Positions 45,874-58,247 of a DNA stretch of 64,000 nucleotides are shown here, in pieces; the stretch's first letter is position 1; each line of letters begins with the position of its first letter. Made by a program: the position numbers and the translations under genes. Source of the DNA: Janthinobacterium lividum. GTDB lineage: Bacteria; Pseudomonadota; Gammaproteobacteria; Burkholderiales; Burkholderiaceae_D. Below the pieces are notes generated by a model that worked only from the letters and a program-made list of their open reading frames with translations, was not told the origin of the DNA and did no database searches. The stretch lies in NCBI RefSeq assembly GCF_023509035.1, contig NZ_CP075583.1:1116001-1180000 (forward strand), written 5' to 3'.

Positions 45874-46791
45874 ATGACCGCAATTCAAATAACGAATGTA
45901 GAAAAGAGCTATAAATCGCTCAAGGCGCTGGGCGGCGTGTCGCTGGCCATCGAGGAGGGCGAATTTTTCGGCCTGCTCGGCCCGAATGGCGCCGGCAAGA
46001 CCACCCTCATTTCCATCATCGCCGGCCTGATACGCCCCGACGCGGGCACTGTCAAGATCCATGGCCACGATGTGGTCACGGACTTCCGTAATGCGCGCCG
46101 CAACCTGGGCGTGGTGCCGCAGGAGCTGGTGTTTGACCCGTTTTTCACCGTGCGCGAAACCCTGCGCCTGCAGTCCGGCTATTTCGGCCTGCCGAACAAC
46201 GACAAGTGGATCGACGAGGTCATGGAAAACCTCGACCTGACCGGCAAGGCCGACACGAATATGCGCGCCCTGTCCGGCGGCATGAAGCGCCGCGTGCTCG
46301 TCGCCCAGGCGCTGGTGCACAAGCCGCCCGTCATCGTGCTCGATGAGCCGACTGCCGGCGTCGACGTGGAACTGCGCCAGACCCTGTGGAAGTTCATCTC
46401 GCGTCTGAACCGCGAAGGCGGCCACACGGTCGTGCTGACCACCCACTACCTGGAAGAGGCGCAAGCCATGTGCCAGCGCGTGGCCATGCTGAAAACCGGC
46501 AAGGTGGTGGCGCTCGACACCATGTCGGCCCTGATCCGCCGCATCTCCGGTTCGCAGCTGCAGGTGCACCTGAAACACGGCGCCTTGCCGGCCGACCTGC
46601 AGCACTTGGTACTGCACCCGGAAGAACAGCAGGCGCCGAACAAGTTCAGCCTGCGCGTCAACGAATACAGCGAAGTCGAGAAAATCCTCGCCCGCCTGCG
46701 CGAAGCGGGCGCCGAGATCGATGAAATGCAATTGCAACAAGCCGACCTGGAAGATATCTTCTTGCAGATCATGGATAAAGGTACCGTATGA
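45874..46791 (+). CDS. ABC-2 type exporter ATPase (YadG-like)
   Basis: A 305-aa ABC ATPase. Walker A is GPNGAGKTT, the signature LSGGMKRRVLVAQAL, Walker B VIVLDEPTAGVD and the switch His in TTHYLEEAQ. The C-terminal extension (about 220-305) is typical of drug or polysaccharide exporter ATPases. It overlaps the permease gene by 4 bases. The substrate is unknown. The pair between mla and murA is a common Burkholderiales context, suggesting an envelope role. Confidence 0.9.
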   Translation: MTAIQITNVEKSYKSLKALGGVSLAIEEGEFFGLLGPNGAGKTTLISIIAGLIRPDAGTVKIHGHDVVTDFRNARRNLGVVPQELVFDPFFTVRETLRLQSGYFGLPNNDKWIDEVMENLDLTGKADTNMRALSGGMKRRVLVAQALVHKPPVIVLDEPTAGVDVELRQTLWKFISRLNREGGHTVVLTTHYLEEAQAMCQRVAMLKTGKVVALDTMSALIRRISGSQLQVHLKHGALPADLQHLVLHPEEQQAPNKFSLRVNEYSEVEKILARLREAGAEIDEMQLQQADLEDIFLQIMDKGTV

Positions 46792-47549
46792 TTTCGACAG
46801 GATTTCGCACCCTCGTCTACAAAGAGACGCTGCGCTTCTGGAAAGTGGCGACGCAAACCGTGGCCGCGCCCGTGCTCACGTCTATGCTGTACCTGCTGGT
46901 GTTCGGCCATGTGTTGGATGGCCGCGTGGAGCCGAGTCCCGGCGTCAGCTACACGGCCTTTTTGATTCCCGGCCTGGTGATGATGAGCGTGCTGCAAAAC
47001 GCCTTCGCCAATTCCTCGTCCTCGCTGATCCAGTCGAAGATCACGGGCAACCTGGTGTTCGTGCTGCTCACTCCCCTGTCGCACTGGGAAATCTTCTCGG
47101 CGTATGTACTCGCTTCCGTTGCGCGCGGCCTGGCCGTGGGCTTTGGCGTGTTTGCCATCACTTGCTGGTTCGCCGACCTGTCGTTTGTCGCGCCCCTGTG
47201 GATCGTCGTTTTCGCCTTCCTGGGCGCCGCCATGCTGGGCACCATGGGCCTGATCGCCGGCATCTGGGCCGAGAAATTCGACCAGTTGGCCGCCTTCCAG
47301 AACTTTCTGATCATGCCGGCCACCTTTTTGTCGGGCGTGTTCTATTCGATCCACTCGCTGCCCCCGTTCTGGCAGTCGGTATCGCACCTGAACCCCTTCT
47401 TCTACATGATCGACGGCTTCCGCTATGGCTTCTTCGGCGTATCCGACGTCAGCCCGTGGCTCAGTCTTTCCATCGTCGCCGGCTTCCTCGTGATCCTGGC
47501 GCTGGCGTCGATCCGCCTGTTGAAAAGCGGCTATCGTTTGCGCCACTGA
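46788..47549 (+). CDS. ABC-2 type exporter permease (YadH-like)
   Basis: A 253-aa inner-membrane permease with six predicted helices. It carries the ABC-2 signatures PGLVMMSVLQNAFANSSSSL and FLSGVFYSIHSLPPFWQSVS followed by LNPFFYMIDGFRYGFFG. It pairs with the preceding ATPase (ATGA overlap). The substrate cannot be inferred. Confidence 0.9.
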   Translation: MISTGFRTLVYKETLRFWKVATQTVAAPVLTSMLYLLVFGHVLDGRVEPSPGVSYTAFLIPGLVMMSVLQNAFANSSSSLIQSKITGNLVFVLLTPLSHWEIFSAYVLASVARGLAVGFGVFAITCWFADLSFVAPLWIVVFAFLGAAMLGTMGLIAGIWAEKFDQLAAFQNFLIMPATFLSGVFYSIHSLPPFWQSVSHLNPFFYMIDGFRYGFFGVSDVSPWLSLSIVAGFLVILALASIRLLKSGYRLRH

Positions 47550-47595
47550 TTGCGGCACATCACATCACTACATTATTCAATATCAAGGACTTATC

Positions 47596-49087
<1,492 letters not shown>

Positions 49088-49099
49088 CAAGGAATGAGC

Positions 49100-49769
49100 A
49101 TGAACGGATCGAACACGGGCGACAATTCGCAGCTGATACTGGCGCTCTCGAAAGGCCGCATTTTTGAGGACACCATGCCGCTGCTGGAAGCGGCCGGCAT
49201 CAAGGTACTGGAAAACCCGGAGACCTCGCGCAAGCTGATTTTGGCGACCAACGATCCGGAACGTGCGCGTCATCATCGTGCGCGCCAGCGACGTGCCGAC
49301 CTACGTGCAGTACGGCGCGGCCGATTTCGGCGTGGCGGGCAAGGATGTCTTGCTCGAGCACGGCGGTGAAGGCCTGTACCAGCCGATCGACCTGAATATC
49401 GCCGCCTGCCGCATGTCGGTGGCGGTGCAGGCCGGTTTTGACTACGAAAAGGCCGTGCACCAGGGTGCGCGCTTGCGCGTGGCCACCAAGTTCGTGCACA
49501 CGGCGCGCGAGCATTTCGCCGCCAAGGGCGTGCACGTCGACCTGATCAAGCTGTATGGCTCGATGGAGCTGGCGCCCCTGGTGGGCCTGTCCGACGCCAT
49601 CGTCGACCTGGTCAGCACGGGCAGCACCCTGCGCGCGAACAACCTCGTCGAGGTCGAGCACATCATGGAAATTTCGTCGCGCCTGGTAGTCAACCAGGCT
49701 GCGCTCAAGCTCAAGCGCGAGCGCTTGCAGCCGATCATCGAGGCGTTTGAACGCGCTTCGCAAGTCTAG
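49100..49769 (+). pseudogene. hisG: ATP phosphoribosyltransferase, short form, frameshifted
   Basis: HisG catalyses the first step of histidine synthesis. The short form needs HisZ, not seen here. The first half reads [20 protein letters not shown]; the second half resumes in another frame with [20 protein letters not shown] and ends [20 protein letters not shown]. One extra base in CCGGAAC (49256-49262) causes the break. Removing one G or A gives DP(D/N)VRVIIV and 222 aa, the normal short-form length. The start at 49100 has AAGGA at the right distance; an ATG at 49094 is in frame. All other his genes except hisE are intact, so an error in the sequence is likely. Confidence 0.9.
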
Positions 49770-49793
49770 ACACTCAGTAGCAGAAAGCCGATT

Positions 49794-51119
49794 ATGCCGA
49801 TACAGATACGCAAGCTCGATTCAAGCCAGGATGGTTTCCAACAATCGCTCGACACCTTGCTGGCGTTCGAGGCGGGCACCGATGCAGCGATTGAAACGTC
49901 GGTCGCGAAAATCCTGGCCGATGTGAAAACGCGCGGCGACGCCGCCGTACTGGAATACACCAACCGTTTCGACCGCATCCCGCATGGCGGCGCGGCGGAA
50001 ATGGCGGCCTTCGATATTTCGCAAGCCGAATTGCAGGCGGCCCTGAACGGCTTGCCGTCGGCGCAGCGCGAAGCGCTGCAGATCGCCGCGCAGCGCATCC
50101 GCGCTTTCCACGAACGCCAGCGCGAGGAATTGCGCGGTTTTAGCTACACCGAGCCCGATGGCACGGTGCTGGGCCAGAAGATCACGCCGCTGGACCGGGT
50201 CGGCATCTATGTCCCGGGCGGCAAGGCAGCGTATCCATCGTCCGTGCTGATGAACGCCATTCCCGCGCATGTAGCGGGCGTGGGCGAAATCATCATGGTG
50301 GTGCCGACGCCCGATGGCGTGAAAAACCAGATGGTGCTGGCCGCCGCGGCGATTGCCGGCGTGACGCGCGTGATCACCATCGGCGGCGCGCAAGCCGTCG
50401 GCGCGCTGGCCTACGGCACGCAGACGATTGCCGCCGTGGATAAAATCGTCGGTCCCGGCAATGCCTATGTGGCTGCGGCCAAGCGCCGCGTGTTCGGCAT
50501 CGTCGGCATCGACATGATCGCCGGGCCGTCCGAAATCCTCGTGCTGTGCGACGGCACGACGGACCCCGACTGGGTCGCGATGGACCTGTTTTCGCAGGCC
50601 GAGCACGACGAGCTGGCGCAAGCGATTCTGTTGTGCCCCGACGCCGACTATATCGCGCAAGTCGAAGAGAGCATCGCCAAGCTGCTGCCGACGATGCCGC
50701 GCCAGGCCACCATCAGCACCTCGCTGCAGGACAGGGGCGCGCTGATCAAGGTGCGCAGCATGGAAGAAGCGTGTGAAATCGCCAATGCCATCGCCGCGGA
50801 ACACCTGGAAATCTCGGCGGAAAACCCGCAGCAGTGGGCCGAGCAGATTCGCCACGCGGGCGCCATGTTCCTGGGCCGCTTCTCGTCCGAATCGCTGGGT
50901 GACTATTGCTGCGGTCCCAATCACGTGCTGCCGACCTCGCGCACGGCGCGCTTTTCGTCGCCGCTGGGCGTGTATGACTTCCAGAAGCGTTCGTCCATCA
51001 TTCATGTCAGCGAGGCTGGCGCGCAAACCCTGGGCCGTGTCGCCGCCACCCTGGCGTATGGCGAAGGCTTGCAAGCGCACGCGCGCAGCGCCGAGCTGCG
51101 TTTGAAGCCGCAGCCATGA
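49794..51119 (+). CDS. hisD: Histidinol dehydrogenase
   Basis: A 441-aa zinc enzyme that oxidises L-histidinol to histidine in two steps. Landmarks are [63 protein letters not shown] and the late [20 protein letters not shown]. Length is standard. It is 24 bases downstream of hisG and overlaps the following methyltransferase by 4 bases (ATGA). Confidence 0.97.
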   Translation: MPIQIRKLDSSQDGFQQSLDTLLAFEAGTDAAIETSVAKILADVKTRGDAAVLEYTNRFDRIPHGGAAEMAAFDISQAELQAALNGLPSAQREALQIAAQRIRAFHERQREELRGFSYTEPDGTVLGQKITPLDRVGIYVPGGKAAYPSSVLMNAIPAHVAGVGEIIMVVPTPDGVKNQMVLAAAAIAGVTRVITIGGAQAVGALAYGTQTIAAVDKIVGPGNAYVAAAKRRVFGIVGIDMIAGPSEILVLCDGTTDPDWVAMDLFSQAEHDELAQAILLCPDADYIAQVEESIAKLLPTMPRQATISTSLQDRGALIKVRSMEEACEIANAIAAEHLEISAENPQQWAEQIRHAGAMFLGRFSSESLGDYCCGPNHVLPTSRTARFSSPLGVYDFQKRSSIIHVSEAGAQTLGRVAATLAYGEGLQAHARSAELRLKPQP

Positions 51120-52048
51120 CGAATATGGCGGATCAGCCGGACTGGGTCAACCGGGTCTATTGCGAAGACGCGCTGGCGGGGCTGGCGCGCATTCCCGATG
51201 GCTCGGTGGACCTGATCCTGACGGATCCGCCGTACAACCTGGGCAAGGATTACGGCAATGCCTCGGACCAGCAGTCGGTGGCCGACTACCTGCGCTGGAC
51301 AGAACAGTGGATCGATGCGGCGCTGCCCAAGCTGAAAGCCAACGGCAGCCTGTATATCTTTCTGACCTGGCGCTATTCGCCGGAGATCTTCGTCATGCTG
51401 AAACAGCGCATGGCGATGATGAATGAAATCATCTGGGACCGCCGCGTGCCGTCCATGGGCGGCAGCGTGCGCAGCTTTTCATCGGTGCACGACACCATCG
51501 GCTTCTTCGTTAAGCGCAAGGATTACTACTTCGACCTTGACGCGGTGCGCATCGCCTACGACGCGGTCACCAAGAAAGCCCGTTCGCGCTCGATCTTCAT
51601 CGGCGCCAAATGGCTGGAAGTGGGCTACAACCCGAAAGACTTGTGGAGCGTGTCGCGCCTGCACAAGGAGCACCCCGAACGGGCCGATCACCCGACGCAA
51701 AAGCCGCTGGAAATTATCGAGCGCATGGTCAAGGCTTCGTGTCCGCCCGGTGGCGTGGTGCTTGACCTGTTCATGGGCAGCGGCACCACGGCCCTAGCGG
51801 CGAAGCGCTGCGGGCGCGCTTTCGTCGGCTTCGAATTGAATCCCGATTATTGCACCATCATTGAACAGCGCCTGGCGGCATTGACGCAGGAGCTGGCCGC
51901 GCCGGCCGCGACTAAGCCCGCCAGGGCGGCAGCGAAGAAAGCGGCGGCTGTCAAGAAACCGGCTGCCGTGAAAAAGCCGCCCGCCGTGAAAAAAGCACCG
52001 GCCCGCAAGGCGCGCAGCGCCGCCGTGCCGGAAGACGTCGTCATTTAG
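51116..52048 (+). CDS. Orphan DNA methyltransferase with histone-H1-like tail, inside the his operon
   Basis: A 310-aa beta-class amino-methyltransferase (N6-adenine or N4-cytosine). Motif IV DPPY (residues 37-40, [15 protein letters not shown]) comes before motif I ([20 protein letters not shown], about 215-234). [20 protein letters not shown] lies between. The C-terminal 60 residues are an Ala/Lys/Pro tail with repeats such as [20 protein letters not shown], resembling histone H1-like DNA-binding tails. No restriction endonuclease is adjacent. It overlaps hisD by 4 bases and is 33 bases before hisC, so it is expressed with histidine genes. The recognition sequence cannot be read from the protein. 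Confidence 0.9.
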   Translation: MTNMADQPDWVNRVYCEDALAGLARIPDGSVDLILTDPPYNLGKDYGNASDQQSVADYLRWTEQWIDAALPKLKANGSLYIFLTWRYSPEIFVMLKQRMAMMNEIIWDRRVPSMGGSVRSFSSVHDTIGFFVKRKDYYFDLDAVRIAYDAVTKKARSRSIFIGAKWLEVGYNPKDLWSVSRLHKEHPERADHPTQKPLEIIERMVKASCPPGGVVLDLFMGSGTTALAAKRCGRAFVGFELNPDYCTIIEQRLAALTQELAAPAATKPARAAAKKAAAVKKPAAVKKPPAVKKAPARKARSAAVPEDVVI

Positions 52049-52081
52049 TCTCCATTTAATTCCATCAGGAGTGTTTGCAGC

Positions 52082-53176
52082 ATGTCTTTCCTCGATCAGT
52101 TAATCAGCAACACCGTGCGGTCCGATGTGCGGGCCGTCAAAAGCTACCTGGTAGCCGATGCCAGCGGATATATCAAACTCGATGCGATGGAAAACCCGTA
52201 TCCGCTGCCGCAGCATCTGCGCGAGGAACTGGGCGCGCGCCTGGCCGGCGTGGCACTGAACCGCTATCCGCCATCCTACGCCAGCCTGCAGGCGGCCATC
52301 TGCGCCAAACTCGGCGTGCCCGCCGGCTATGAGGTCATGCTGGGCAACGGCTCCGATGAACTCATTTCCATCCTGGCCATGGCCTGCGCCCACCAGGAGC
52401 CGGGCAAGCGCGCCGTGTTGCTGGCGCCCGTGCCGGCCTTCGTCATGTATGCGCGCTCGGCGCAGTTTGCCGGCATGGATTTCGTCGGTGTGCCGTTGAA
52501 GCCGGACTTCAGCCTGGACATGCCGGCCATGCTGGCGGCCATCGAAGAGCACCGCCCGGCGCTGGTGTTCCTCGCCTATCCGAACAACCCGACGGGCAAC
52601 CTGTTTGCCAGCGCCGATATCGAACGCATCCTCGCCGCCCTCGGCGACACGGGCATCGCCGTCGTCGACGAAGCCTACGAGCCGTTCGCGCAGCACAGTT
52701 TCATGGGTCGCCTGCCCGAATTCGAGAACCTGGTGGTGATGCGCACCGTGTCGAAACTGGGCCTGGCCGGCATACGCCTCGGCTATATGTCGGCCGCGCC
52801 GGCCTTGCTGGCGCAATTTGAAAAAGTGCGTCCGCCGTACAATGTGAATGTGCTGACGCAGGCGGCGGCCGAATTCGCGCTCGAGCACCTCGACGTGTTG
52901 AATGCCCAGGCGGCATTGCTCAACAGCGCGCGCGACGACCTGGCGCTGCGCCTGGCGGAGCTGCCCGGCGTGACGGTATTCCCCTCGAAGGCAAATTTTC
53001 TTCTGATTCGTGTGGCTGATTCCGACGATGTTTGCGCAAAACTGCTTGCCCGCAGGGTTTTAATTAAAAATATGAGTAAAATGCATGCTGCGCTGGCCAA
53101 TTGCCTGCGCATCAGCGTCAGCACCCCGGAAGAGAATTCCCTTTTTTATGATGCCTTCAAGGCATCCCTCGTTTAG
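52082..53176 (+). CDS. hisC: Histidinol-phosphate aminotransferase
   Basis: A 364-aa PLP-dependent class I/II aminotransferase. The substrate-binding [10 protein letters not shown], the AYPNNPTGN motif, the VVDEAYEPF segment and the Schiff-base lysine in [14 protein letters not shown] are all present. The C-terminal Arg motif is [14 protein letters not shown]. The ribosome site CAGGAG lies about 10 bases upstream. It converts imidazole-acetol phosphate to histidinol phosphate. Confidence 0.96.
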   Translation: MSFLDQLISNTVRSDVRAVKSYLVADASGYIKLDAMENPYPLPQHLREELGARLAGVALNRYPPSYASLQAAICAKLGVPAGYEVMLGNGSDELISILAMACAHQEPGKRAVLLAPVPAFVMYARSAQFAGMDFVGVPLKPDFSLDMPAMLAAIEEHRPALVFLAYPNNPTGNLFASADIERILAALGDTGIAVVDEAYEPFAQHSFMGRLPEFENLVVMRTVSKLGLAGIRLGYMSAAPALLAQFEKVRPPYNVNVLTQAAAEFALEHLDVLNAQAALLNSARDDLALRLAELPGVTVFPSKANFLLIRVADSDDVCAKLLARRVLIKNMSKMHAALANCLRISVSTPEENSLFYDAFKASLV

Positions 53177-53195
53177 CCTATCGCCAGAGCCTCCC

Positions 53196-53786
53196 ATGAA
53201 CCGCACCGCAGAAATCACGCGCAACACCAATGAGACGCAAGTTCGCGTCGCCCTCAATCTGGATGGCACGGGCCAGCAGAAGCTGAACACCGGCGTGCCC
53301 TTCCTCGACCATATGCTGGACCAGATCGCCCGTCACGGCTTGATCGACCTGGATATCGAAGCGACGGGCGACGTGCATATCGACAACCACCATACGGTGG
53401 AAGACGTGGGCATCACGCTGGGTATGGCCGTGGCCAAGGCCATCGGCGACAAGAAGGGCATCCGCCGCTATGGCCATGCGTACGTGCCGCTGGACGAGGC
53501 GCTGTCGCGCGTGGTGCTCGATTTCTCGGGCCGCCCGGGCATCGAATACCACATCCCGTTTACGCGCGCCATGATCGCCGGCTTCGACGTCGACCTGACC
53601 CTGGAATTTTTCCGCGGCTTCGTCAACCATGCAGGCGTGACCTTGCATATCGACAATTTGCGCGGCACGAATGCCCACCATCAATGCGAAACCGTGTTCA
53701 AGGCCTTTGGCCGCGCGCTGCGCATGGCTGCCGAGCTCGACGAGCGCGCCGCCGGCATCATTCCATCGACCAAGGGCAGCCTGTAA
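53196..53786 (+). CDS. hisB: Imidazoleglycerol-phosphate dehydratase
   Basis: A 196-aa monofunctional dehydratase. The Mn-binding histidine motifs [14 protein letters not shown] and [17 protein letters not shown] are present. [13 protein letters not shown] near the start and the end IPSTKGSL are conserved. No HisB phosphatase domain is fused, as usual for betaproteobacteria. The start at 53196 ([10 protein letters not shown]) was preferred over in-frame starts inside hisC. Confidence 0.96.
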   Translation: MNRTAEITRNTNETQVRVALNLDGTGQQKLNTGVPFLDHMLDQIARHGLIDLDIEATGDVHIDNHHTVEDVGITLGMAVAKAIGDKKGIRRYGHAYVPLDEALSRVVLDFSGRPGIEYHIPFTRAMIAGFDVDLTLEFFRGFVNHAGVTLHIDNLRGTNAHHQCETVFKAFGRALRMAAELDERAAGIIPSTKGSL

Positions 53787-53821
53787 GCGCCCGCGAACCA
53801 CTGTAGATTCCGAGATCAAAC

Positions 53822-54460
53822 ATGAATAAAATTGTGGTGGTGGATTACGGCATGGGCAACTTGCGCTCGGTGGCGCAAGCGCTGCGTGCCGTGGCGCCGG
53901 AAGCCGACGTGCGCATTTCCGGCCTCGCTGCCGATATCGACAGCGCCGACCGCATCGTCTTGCCGGGCCAGGGCGCCATGCCCGACTGCATGCGCAGCCT
54001 GCGCGAATCTGGCGTGCTGGAAGCGCTGCTGCGCGCCGCCGACAGCAAGCCCGTGCTGGGCGTGTGCATCGGCGAGCAAATGCTGTTCGACGGCAGCGAA
54101 GAGGGCGACGCGGCCGGTCTGGGCTTGCTGCCAGGCAAAGTCGTGCGCTTCCAGCTCGACGGCCAGATGCAGGAAGACGGTTCGCGTTTCAAGGTGCCGC
54201 AAATGGGCTGGAACCAAGTGCGCCAAACGGCGTCCCATACGATGTGGGATGGCATAGACGACAATGCGTATTTTTACTTTGTGCACAGCTATTTTGCTCA
54301 ACCTCAAGAGGCGGCGCACACGGTGGGCGAGACTATCTATGGCGCGCCGTTCGCTTGCGCCGTCGCTCGTGATAATATTTTCGCGACACAGTTTCACCCT
54401 GAAAAAAGCGCTGCCGCTGGCTTGCAGCTGTACAAGAACTTTGTTCACTGGCAACCCTGA
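53822..54460 (+). CDS. hisH: Imidazole glycerol phosphate synthase, glutaminase subunit
   Basis: A 212-aa class I glutamine amidotransferase that supplies ammonia to HisF. The nucleophile elbow is [12 protein letters not shown] and the catalytic His/Glu pair is in [12 protein letters not shown]. The N-terminus [20 protein letters not shown] is typical. It precedes hisA; HisF, its partner, is encoded two genes downstream. Confidence 0.96.
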   Translation: MNKIVVVDYGMGNLRSVAQALRAVAPEADVRISGLAADIDSADRIVLPGQGAMPDCMRSLRESGVLEALLRAADSKPVLGVCIGEQMLFDGSEEGDAAGLGLLPGKVVRFQLDGQMQEDGSRFKVPQMGWNQVRQTASHTMWDGIDDNAYFYFVHSYFAQPQEAAHTVGETIYGAPFACAVARDNIFATQFHPEKSAAAGLQLYKNFVHWQP

Positions 54461-54529
54461 CCTACCTTTTGATGTACCTTCGTGGCCTTTCCGGCTTCGC
54501 TCCTCACTCACTCTGACACCACACTGACC

Positions 54530-55303
54530 ATGCTGCTTATTCCCGCCATCGACCTGAAAGACGGTCACTGCGTACGCCTGAAACAAGGCGATATGGAACT
54601 TGCCACCGTATTTTCCGAAGACCCGGCCGAAATGGCCCGCCATTGGCTGATGCAAGGCGCGCGCCGGCTGCACCTGGTCGACCTGAACGGCGCCTTTGCC
54701 GGCAAGCCGAAGAACGAAGGCGCCGTCAAGGCCATCCTGAAGGCCGTGCAGGATTTCGCCGTGGAAAACGACATCGAGGAAATCCCCGTGCAGCTGGGCG
54801 GCGGCATCCGTGACCTCGACACCATCGAGCGCTATCTCGACGCCGGCATCACCTACATCATCATCGGCACGGCGGCCGTGAAAAGCCCCGGTTTCCTGCA
54901 CGACGCCTGCGGCGCCTTCCCTGGCCACATCATCGTCGGCCTCGATGCCAAGGATGGCAAGGTGGCAACGGATGGCTGGAGCAAGATGTCGGGCCACGAA
55001 GTGATCGACCTGGCGAAAAAATTCGAAGCCTACGGCGTTGAATCCATCATTTATACGGACATCGGCCGCGACGGCATGATGGGCGGCATCAATATCGAAG
55101 CCACCGTCAAGCTGGCGCAAGCCGTCAAGATTCCCGTCATCGCCTCGGGCGGCCTGCACAATATCGGTGACGTGGAAGCGCTGTGCGCGGTCCAGGCCGA
55201 AGGCATCGAAGGCGTGATCTGCGGCCGTTCCATCTATGAAGGCACGATCGACCTGGCGCAGGCGCAAGAGCGCGCCGACGAATTGACCGACGCCGCCGTT
55301 TAA
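54530..55303 (+). CDS. hisA: ProFAR isomerase
   Basis: A 257-aa TIM-barrel isomerase. The N-terminal strand [20 protein letters not shown] carries the catalytic Asp. [20 protein letters not shown] and [16 protein letters not shown] are the phosphate-binding loops. The start at 54530 (MLLIPAID) is preferred over an upstream in-frame start at 54482. It shares ancestry with hisF, which follows after 58 bases. Confidence 0.96.
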   Translation: MLLIPAIDLKDGHCVRLKQGDMELATVFSEDPAEMARHWLMQGARRLHLVDLNGAFAGKPKNEGAVKAILKAVQDFAVENDIEEIPVQLGGGIRDLDTIERYLDAGITYIIIGTAAVKSPGFLHDACGAFPGHIIVGLDAKDGKVATDGWSKMSGHEVIDLAKKFEAYGVESIIYTDIGRDGMMGGINIEATVKLAQAVKIPVIASGGLHNIGDVEALCAVQAEGIEGVICGRSIYEGTIDLAQAQERADELTDAAV

Positions 55304-55361
55304 GCCAGCCCGGCCGGGTGTGCGCGTGCATGCCCGGCCTGGCGACAATCTGGATACCATC

Positions 55362-56123
55362 ATGCTTGCAAAACGTATCATCCCCTGCCTCGACGTGACC
55401 AATGGCCGCGTCGTCAAAGGCGTCAATTTCACGGAATTGCGCGACGCCGGCGACCCGGTGGAAATTGCTCGCCGTTATGACGAGCAGGGCGCCGACGAAA
55501 TCACTTTCCTCGACATTACCGCGTCCAGCGACAACCGCGGCCTGATCTTCGACATCATCGAAGCCGTGGCGTCGCAAGTGTTCATTCCGCTGACCGTGGG
55601 CGGCGGCGTGCGCGTGGTGGAAGACGTGCGCCGGCTGCTCAACGCGGGCGCCGACAAGGTCAGCATCAACACCTCGGCCGTGACGAATCCGCAACTGGTG
55701 TTTGAGGCATCGCAAAAGCATGGCTCGCAATGCATCGTCGTCGCCATTGATGCCAAGCAGGTGTCGCCCGGCAAGTGGGAAGTGTTTACCCATGGCGGGC
55801 GCACTGCCACCGGCCTGGACGCGTTCGAATGGGCGCGTAAAATGGAAAGCCTGGGGGCCGGAGAAATCTTGCTCACCAGCATGGACCGCGACGGCACCAA
55901 GGTGGGTTTCGACCTGGGCCTGACGCGTGGCGTGTCCGATGCCGTCAGCATTCCCGTGATTGCCTCGGGCGGCGTAGGCGGCTTGCAGGATCTGGTCGAT
56001 GGTATCAAGGTGGGCCGCGCGGACGCCGTGCTGGCCGCCAGCATCTTCCATTATGGCCAGCACACGGTGCAGGAAGCCAAGCGTTTCATGGCGCAGCAGG
56101 GCATTCCCATGCGCCTGGCGTAA
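55362..56123 (+). CDS. hisF: Imidazole glycerol phosphate synthase, cyclase subunit
   Basis: A 253-aa TIM-barrel cyclase. The opening [20 protein letters not shown] contains the catalytic Asp; the second catalytic Asp is in [34 protein letters not shown] and [17 protein letters not shown] are phosphate-binding loops. The start at 55362 matches the family; an in-frame start at 55320 lies upstream. Confidence 0.97.
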   Translation: MLAKRIIPCLDVTNGRVVKGVNFTELRDAGDPVEIARRYDEQGADEITFLDITASSDNRGLIFDIIEAVASQVFIPLTVGGGVRVVEDVRRLLNAGADKVSINTSAVTNPQLVFEASQKHGSQCIVVAIDAKQVSPGKWEVFTHGGRTATGLDAFEWARKMESLGAGEILLTSMDRDGTKVGFDLGLTRGVSDAVSIPVIASGGVGGLQDLVDGIKVGRADAVLAASIFHYGQHTVQEAKRFMAQQGIPMRLA

Positions 56124-56157
56124 CTACAGGCAGTAAATACAAGCAGGGTAGAAGAAC

Positions 56158-56595
56158 ATGCAAAACGGAACCATCGTAGCAAGCAATGCCAAGTGGCTGA
56201 AAAAGGTCAAATGGGACGAGCACGGCCTGGTGCCCGTGATCGCGCAGGAAGCGGGCAGCAATGACGTGCTGATGTTTGCCTGGATGAACCGCGACGCGTT
56301 GGCGCGCACGGTGGAGCTGGGTGAAGCCGTGTACTGGAGCCGTTCGCGCAAGAAATTGTGGCACAAGGGCGAAGAGTCCGGCCACACGCAAAAGGTGCTG
56401 GAAATCCGCCTTGATTGCGACGAGGACGTGGTCTTGCTGAAAATCGAGCAAGCCGGCGGCATCGCCTGCCATACGGGCCGCCATTCGTGCTTCTTCCAGA
56501 AATTCGAAGGCGATGAAAAAACGGGAGAATGGCAGATCACCGACCCCGTCCTGAAAGACCCTGACACGATTTACGCGGAAAGCAAGAGCAAATGA
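56158..56595 (+). CDS. hisI: Phosphoribosyl-AMP cyclohydrolase
   Basis: A 145-aa zinc/magnesium hydrolase. Signature segments are [38 protein letters not shown], the metal-binding [13 protein letters not shown] and [10 protein letters not shown]. It is separate from hisE, as usual in Burkholderiales, but overlaps it by 4 bases. Confidence 0.96.
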   Translation: MQNGTIVASNAKWLKKVKWDEHGLVPVIAQEAGSNDVLMFAWMNRDALARTVELGEAVYWSRSRKKLWHKGEESGHTQKVLEIRLDCDEDVVLLKIEQAGGIACHTGRHSCFFQKFEGDEKTGEWQITDPVLKDPDTIYAESKSK

Positions 56596-56962
56596 GTGAA
56601 ACCTTGAAGCGCCTGGCCGCCGTGATCGAATCGCGCAAGCCGGCCAACGGCGGCGACCCCGCCACGTCCTATGTCGCGCGCCTGTTTGCCAAGGGCGATG
56701 ACGCCATCCTGAAAAAATCGGCGAAGAGGCCACGGAAACGGTGATGGCCGCCAAGGATGCGCGGCGCGACAACGATCCGTCGAAGGTCCTGTACGAATGC
56801 GCCGACCTGTGGTTTCACTCGCTGGTGATGCTGGCGCAGTTCGACCTGACGCCGCAGCAGGTGCTCGACGAGCTGGCGCGCCGTGAAGGCTTGTCGGGCC
56901 TCGAAGAAAAGGCGGCGCGCAAGGATGCGCTGCGCGACGCTGGCGAAACAGACAAACACTGA
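56592..56962 (+). pseudogene. hisE: Phosphoribosyl-ATP pyrophosphatase, frameshifted
   Basis: HisE removes pyrophosphate from PR-ATP. The reading frame starts [20 protein letters not shown] and breaks at a run of six A (56712-56717). With seven A it continues [16 protein letters not shown] into the second part ([20 protein letters not shown]), giving 123 aa, a normal length. It overlaps hisI by 4 bases and precedes hinT by 15 bases. A homopolymer deletion in the sequence is the most likely cause. Confidence 0.9.
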
Positions 56963-56977
56963 CCTACTGGAGCGTGC

Positions 56978-57349
56978 GTGGATAACTGCATTTTCTGCAA
57001 GATTGCTGCAAAACAAATTCCTTCGTCTATCGTGTATGAAGACGAGGACTTGCTGGCCTTCAAGGACATCAACCCGGCCGCCCCCGTGCATCTGCTGTTG
57101 ATCCCGAAGCGCCACGTGGCCAGCCTGTCCGACTGTGATGACAGCCATACGGAAATACTGGGCAAGCTGCTGCGCCTGGCGCCGAAGCTCGCTGCCGAGT
57201 TCGGCTGCGCCGTCACGTATGAGGCCGATGGCACGCCTGCCGGTGGCTTCAAGACCATGATCAACAGCGGCCCGAACGGCGGTCAAGAGGTGTATCACCT
57301 GCACATGCATGTGTACGGCGGTCCCCGCCCCTGGCGCGGCCAGCACTGA
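56978..57349 (+). CDS. hinT: HIT-family purine nucleoside phosphoramidase
   Basis: A 123-aa HIT protein. The N-terminal [19 protein letters not shown] has the family cysteines, and the catalytic histidine triad is HLHMHVYGG. It starts with GTG. It follows hisE and precedes tatA, a conserved Burkholderiales arrangement. It probably hydrolyses AMP-lysine-type phosphoramidates. Confidence 0.93.
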   Translation: MDNCIFCKIAAKQIPSSIVYEDEDLLAFKDINPAAPVHLLLIPKRHVASLSDCDDSHTEILGKLLRLAPKLAAEFGCAVTYEADGTPAGGFKTMINSGPNGGQEVYHLHMHVYGGPRPWRGQH

Positions 57350-57428
57350 TTTCGCCGTACGCCGGGTTCGCGTGTATCTACCGGCATTGGTTGACGCTAT
57401 TCGGGCACCGTCCCGCAAGGAGAATGTG

Positions 57429-57665
57429 ATGGGTTCATTGAGTATTTGGCACTGGGTGATCGTTCTGGTCATTGTGATGCTGGTCTTCGGCACCAAGAAA
57501 CTGGGCAATATCGGCGGTGATATCGGCAAAGCCGTCAAAGGTTTCAAGGATGGCGTCAAGGGCGACGATGACGCCGCGGCAGCCAATACCCCTCCTGCTG
57601 CGCCATCGCAAGTGGCCGATAAAAGCACCATCGACGTCGAGACGAAAGAGAAAAGCAAGTTCTGA
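57429..57665 (+). CDS. tatA: Twin-arginine translocase subunit TatA
   Basis: A 78-aa TatA. One N-terminal helix ([15 protein letters not shown]) is followed by the hinge [20 protein letters not shown] and an amphipathic helix. The tail is acidic and alanine-rich. The ATG at 57429 has AAGGAG seven bases upstream. It forms the translocation pore with TatB and TatC. Confidence 0.95.
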   Translation: MGSLSIWHWVIVLVIVMLVFGTKKLGNIGGDIGKAVKGFKDGVKGDDDAAAANTPPAAPSQVADKSTIDVETKEKSKF

Positions 57666-57713
57666 TAGCGTGGCGGGGCGCTTGCCTCGTCCGGTAACAG
57701 CCCTTGTCCGCTT

Positions 57714-58247
57714 ATGATCGATCTCGGTCTCTCTAAAATCGCCATCATCGGCGTGGTTGCGTTGATAGTCATCGGCCCTGAAAAGCTGCCGAGAGTGGCG
57801 CGCATGGCCGGTACCCTGTATGGCCGCGCGCAACGCTACCTGAACCAGGTGAAATCCGAAGTCTCGCGCGAAATTGAAATGGAAGAGCTGAAAAACCTGC
57901 AGAAGGAAGTGCAGGATGCGGCCCATTCCGTCAAGCAAAGCGTGGAGAAATCCATGCATGGCGTGGAAAACTCGATTTCCGGCAACCTGGCCGAGGTGGA
58001 AAACGCCTGGCGCGGCGATGCAAGCGCGTATGAGGGGCATCACGACGCCCATGAAGCCATGCTGCGCGCTACCAACGATGACCTGGCCCGCAAGGCGCGC
58101 GAATTCCGCCGCAAGAAGCTGGTGCGCAATTCCGCCATCCCTGGCTGGTACAAGCAGCGCCATGGCGGCAAGCAGCACGTGCAGTCGGCGGCTGCCCGCG
58201 TGGCGCGTTTCCGTCCGCGCGCCAGTTCCTCCTCCTTTTACTCATGA
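57714..58247 (+). CDS. tatB: Twin-arginine translocase subunit TatB
   Basis: A 177-aa TatB. The N-terminal IDLGLSKIAIIGVVALIVIG helix with PEKLPRVARMAG is the family hallmark. A long helical region and a basic tail (ARVARFRPRASSSS) follow. It receives substrates with TatC. It overlaps tatC by 4 bases. Confidence 0.95.
   Translation: MIDLGLSKIAIIGVVALIVIGPEKLPRVARMAGTLYGRAQRYLNQVKSEVSREIEMEELKNLQKEVQDAAHSVKQSVEKSMHGVENSISGNLAEVENAWRGDASAYEGHHDAHEAMLRATNDDLARKAREFRRKKLVRNSAIPGWYKQRHGGKQHVQSAAARVARFRPRASSSSFYS

Noticed and set aside
49088..49099. Histidine-rich leader peptide attenuator before hisG
   Set aside because: The murA-hisG gap is only about 12 bases, too short for a leader peptide and attenuator.
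51116..52048. Restriction-modification or DISARM-type defence locus
   Set aside because: The methyltransferase has no endonuclease, helicase or phospholipase partner. All neighbours are histidine biosynthesis genes, and the SNF2 genes are far away.
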